Assembly: GCA_964649515.1 (NCBI GenBank)
Contig: CAZYPV010000048.1
Location: 1 to 25,921 of the forward strand
Origin: CALKGK01 sp964649515
GTDB taxonomy: Bacteria > Bacteroidota > Bacteroidia > Flavobacteriales_D > Sanyastnellaceae
DNA: 25,921 bases
Reading direction: 5' to 3'
Below, piece by piece: positions 25,156 through 25,921 of the stretch (position 1 is the first letter of the stretch; every line of letters starts with the position of its first letter). The translations under genes were made by a program, and so were the position numbers. The notes under the pieces were generated by a model that was not told the origin of the DNA, made no database searches, and was given only the letters and a program-made list of their open reading frames with translations.

Positions 25156-25190
25156 GTCCGGCTAAGTGGTTTTAGTCGGACTTTTTTTTT
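25156..25190 (+). terminator. Intrinsic terminator (plus strand)
   Basis: GTCCGGCTAA and TTAGTCGGAC form a 10-base-pair stem (one G-T pair) around a 6-base loop, followed directly by nine T residues. No plus-strand gene precedes it in the window. A second hairpin (CAGCTT/AAGCTG) lies shortly upstream, near 25124-25142. It may end a small RNA or act as an attenuator for the gene starting at 25272. Confidence 0.65.
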
Positions 25191-25271
25191 CCCCTTTTTG
25201 TGGTATTGACTCTGGAGGCGATAATCCCGTGCTTTGAAGAACACATCAATTTATCAATCCTTAAAGTCGCC

Positions 25272-25921
25272 ATGGTTCATACTCCTATTCAAAGCTCAGA
25301 CCACCTCTTCGAAATTGAACATTATGCTAAGGACTATGCAGCCCAACGCTATGAGCGGGAAGAGTTGATCACGGAAGAAATTCAATCTTTCATGCATCAA
25401 GTGGGTCAGGTTTTTTCGAACACCTCCACCAAGGCACTGGGAAACCCAGAAGATTACAATCCTGTTCTGGTGCTGCAATACCTTCGAAAGTCTCACTGTT
25501 TGTACCTCAATTCCAGCCTTTGTGAAATTGAGCAAACCTTGGATTGGCTAGCTTTAGAAATTGGGAGCAACAGCCCCTATTTGAAGCTGATGACCTTATT
25601 TCTTTTGGATTACAGAACGCAGCTCACAAAACACATTCAAAAAGAAGAGAAACAGCTATTTCCCTTGCTCGACCGTTTGTTCGAATTGGGCGCTGCTGAC
25701 CTATCTCATGAAGAAATCAGCACCATACGAAGCTTTCAAGAAGGGCACCATGCAAGCGAAATTGACCTCTTGATGCTTCGACGTGTATTGAGAGAATATT
25801 TGGGCAGTGGCGAGCATTATTCTTCCTTTCGGGTACTTTTAAACCGACTCAAAAGTTTGGAGCTCGATCTGTATGTTCATCATCAATTGGAAGAAGACGT
25901 TTTGCTCCCATTGGCTTTGAA
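25272..25921 (+). CDS. Hemerythrin-like (HHE) domain protein, 3' end outside the window
   Basis: From the ATG at 25272 the frame stays open for 216 codons to the window edge (MVHTPIQSSDHLFEIEHYAK...). It is helical and has histidines and acidic residues spaced as in hemerythrin HHE domains: a HIQKEEKQLFPLLDRL block, then EGHHASEIDLL, then VHHQLEEDVLLPLA at the edge. These would bind a di-iron centre. The closest family I can think of is the RIC/YtfE/ScdA type, which repairs iron-sulfur clusters under nitrosative or oxidative stress; the short N-terminal DUF542 motif with its cysteine is not evident. It is cytoplasmic and apparently unrelated to its neighbours. The start is the first ATG after the upstream terminator. 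Confidence 0.75.
   Translation, partial: MVHTPIQSSDHLFEIEHYAKDYAAQRYEREELITEEIQSFMHQVGQVFSNTSTKALGNPEDYNPVLVLQYLRKSHCLYLNSSLCEIEQTLDWLALEIGSNSPYLKLMTLFLLDYRTQLTKHIQKEEKQLFPLLDRLFELGAADLSHEEISTIRSFQEGHHASEIDLLMLRRVLREYLGSGEHYSSFRVLLNRLKSLELDLYVHHQLEEDVLLPLAL

Larger units (their letters stand above)
24776..25271. other. Non-coding spacer between the adhesin operon and the hemerythrin-like gene
   Basis: About 496 bases with no convincing gene on either strand. It holds a candidate minus-strand promoter for the adhesin operon, giving a leader of roughly 230 bases, and two hairpins, the second with a T run, on the plus strand. The remainder shows nothing I can name. Confidence 0.7.

Overview
The window looks like a Bacteroidota (Flavobacteriia/Cytophagia-like) chromosome. 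The main evidence is a type IX secretion (T9SS) cargo cluster: a giant protein with a type B (CHU) sorting domain, a PorP/SprF-type outer-membrane protein and a PorE-like OmpA protein. A plausible Bacteroidota-type promoter (TAnnTTTG) and a lack of obvious Shine-Dalgarno sites fit this.

Positions 1-10925 (all minus strand, transcribed right to left) form a defence locus. In transcription order it holds: a GHKL (HSP90-like) ATPase with a C-terminal HExxH motif; a decayed reading frame; a type III-like Mod DNA methyltransferase (DPPY); an Abi_2/AbiD-F HEPN protein; a type III-like Res helicase-nuclease; a 72-residue small protein; a DndD-like SMC/ABC ATPase split by one in-frame TGA; a DndE-HerA fusion ATPase; and the first 22 codons of another gene that runs off the left edge. 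From Abi_2 leftwards the genes touch each other (ATGA overlaps or 2-base gaps), so they should share one transcript. The combination of a methylation-based type III system with DndD and DndE-HerA parts, but no DndB or DndC in view, is the most unusual content here. My inference is that Mod marks self DNA, Res plus the DndD/DndE-HerA motors recognise and process foreign DNA, and the HEPN protein acts as an abortive backup. The nonsense codon and the decayed frame suggest that at least part of the locus may be damaged.

Positions 10926-11458 hold a small plus-strand DUF3784 membrane protein and a strong bidirectional terminator shared with the convergent T9SS operon.

Positions 11459-24775 (minus strand) form a three-gene operon: a 3400-residue secreted adhesin-like protein with 31 tandem repeats of about 89 residues, then PorP/SprF, then the OmpA/TPR/PD40 protein. 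The two downstream products probably help export or anchor the giant protein. A candidate promoter lies at 25009-25038.

Positions 24776-25271 are non-coding and carry that promoter and a plus-strand intrinsic terminator. From 25272 to the right edge is the start of a hemerythrin-like protein gene. I saw no tRNA, rRNA, CRISPR array, insertion sequence or prophage gene.
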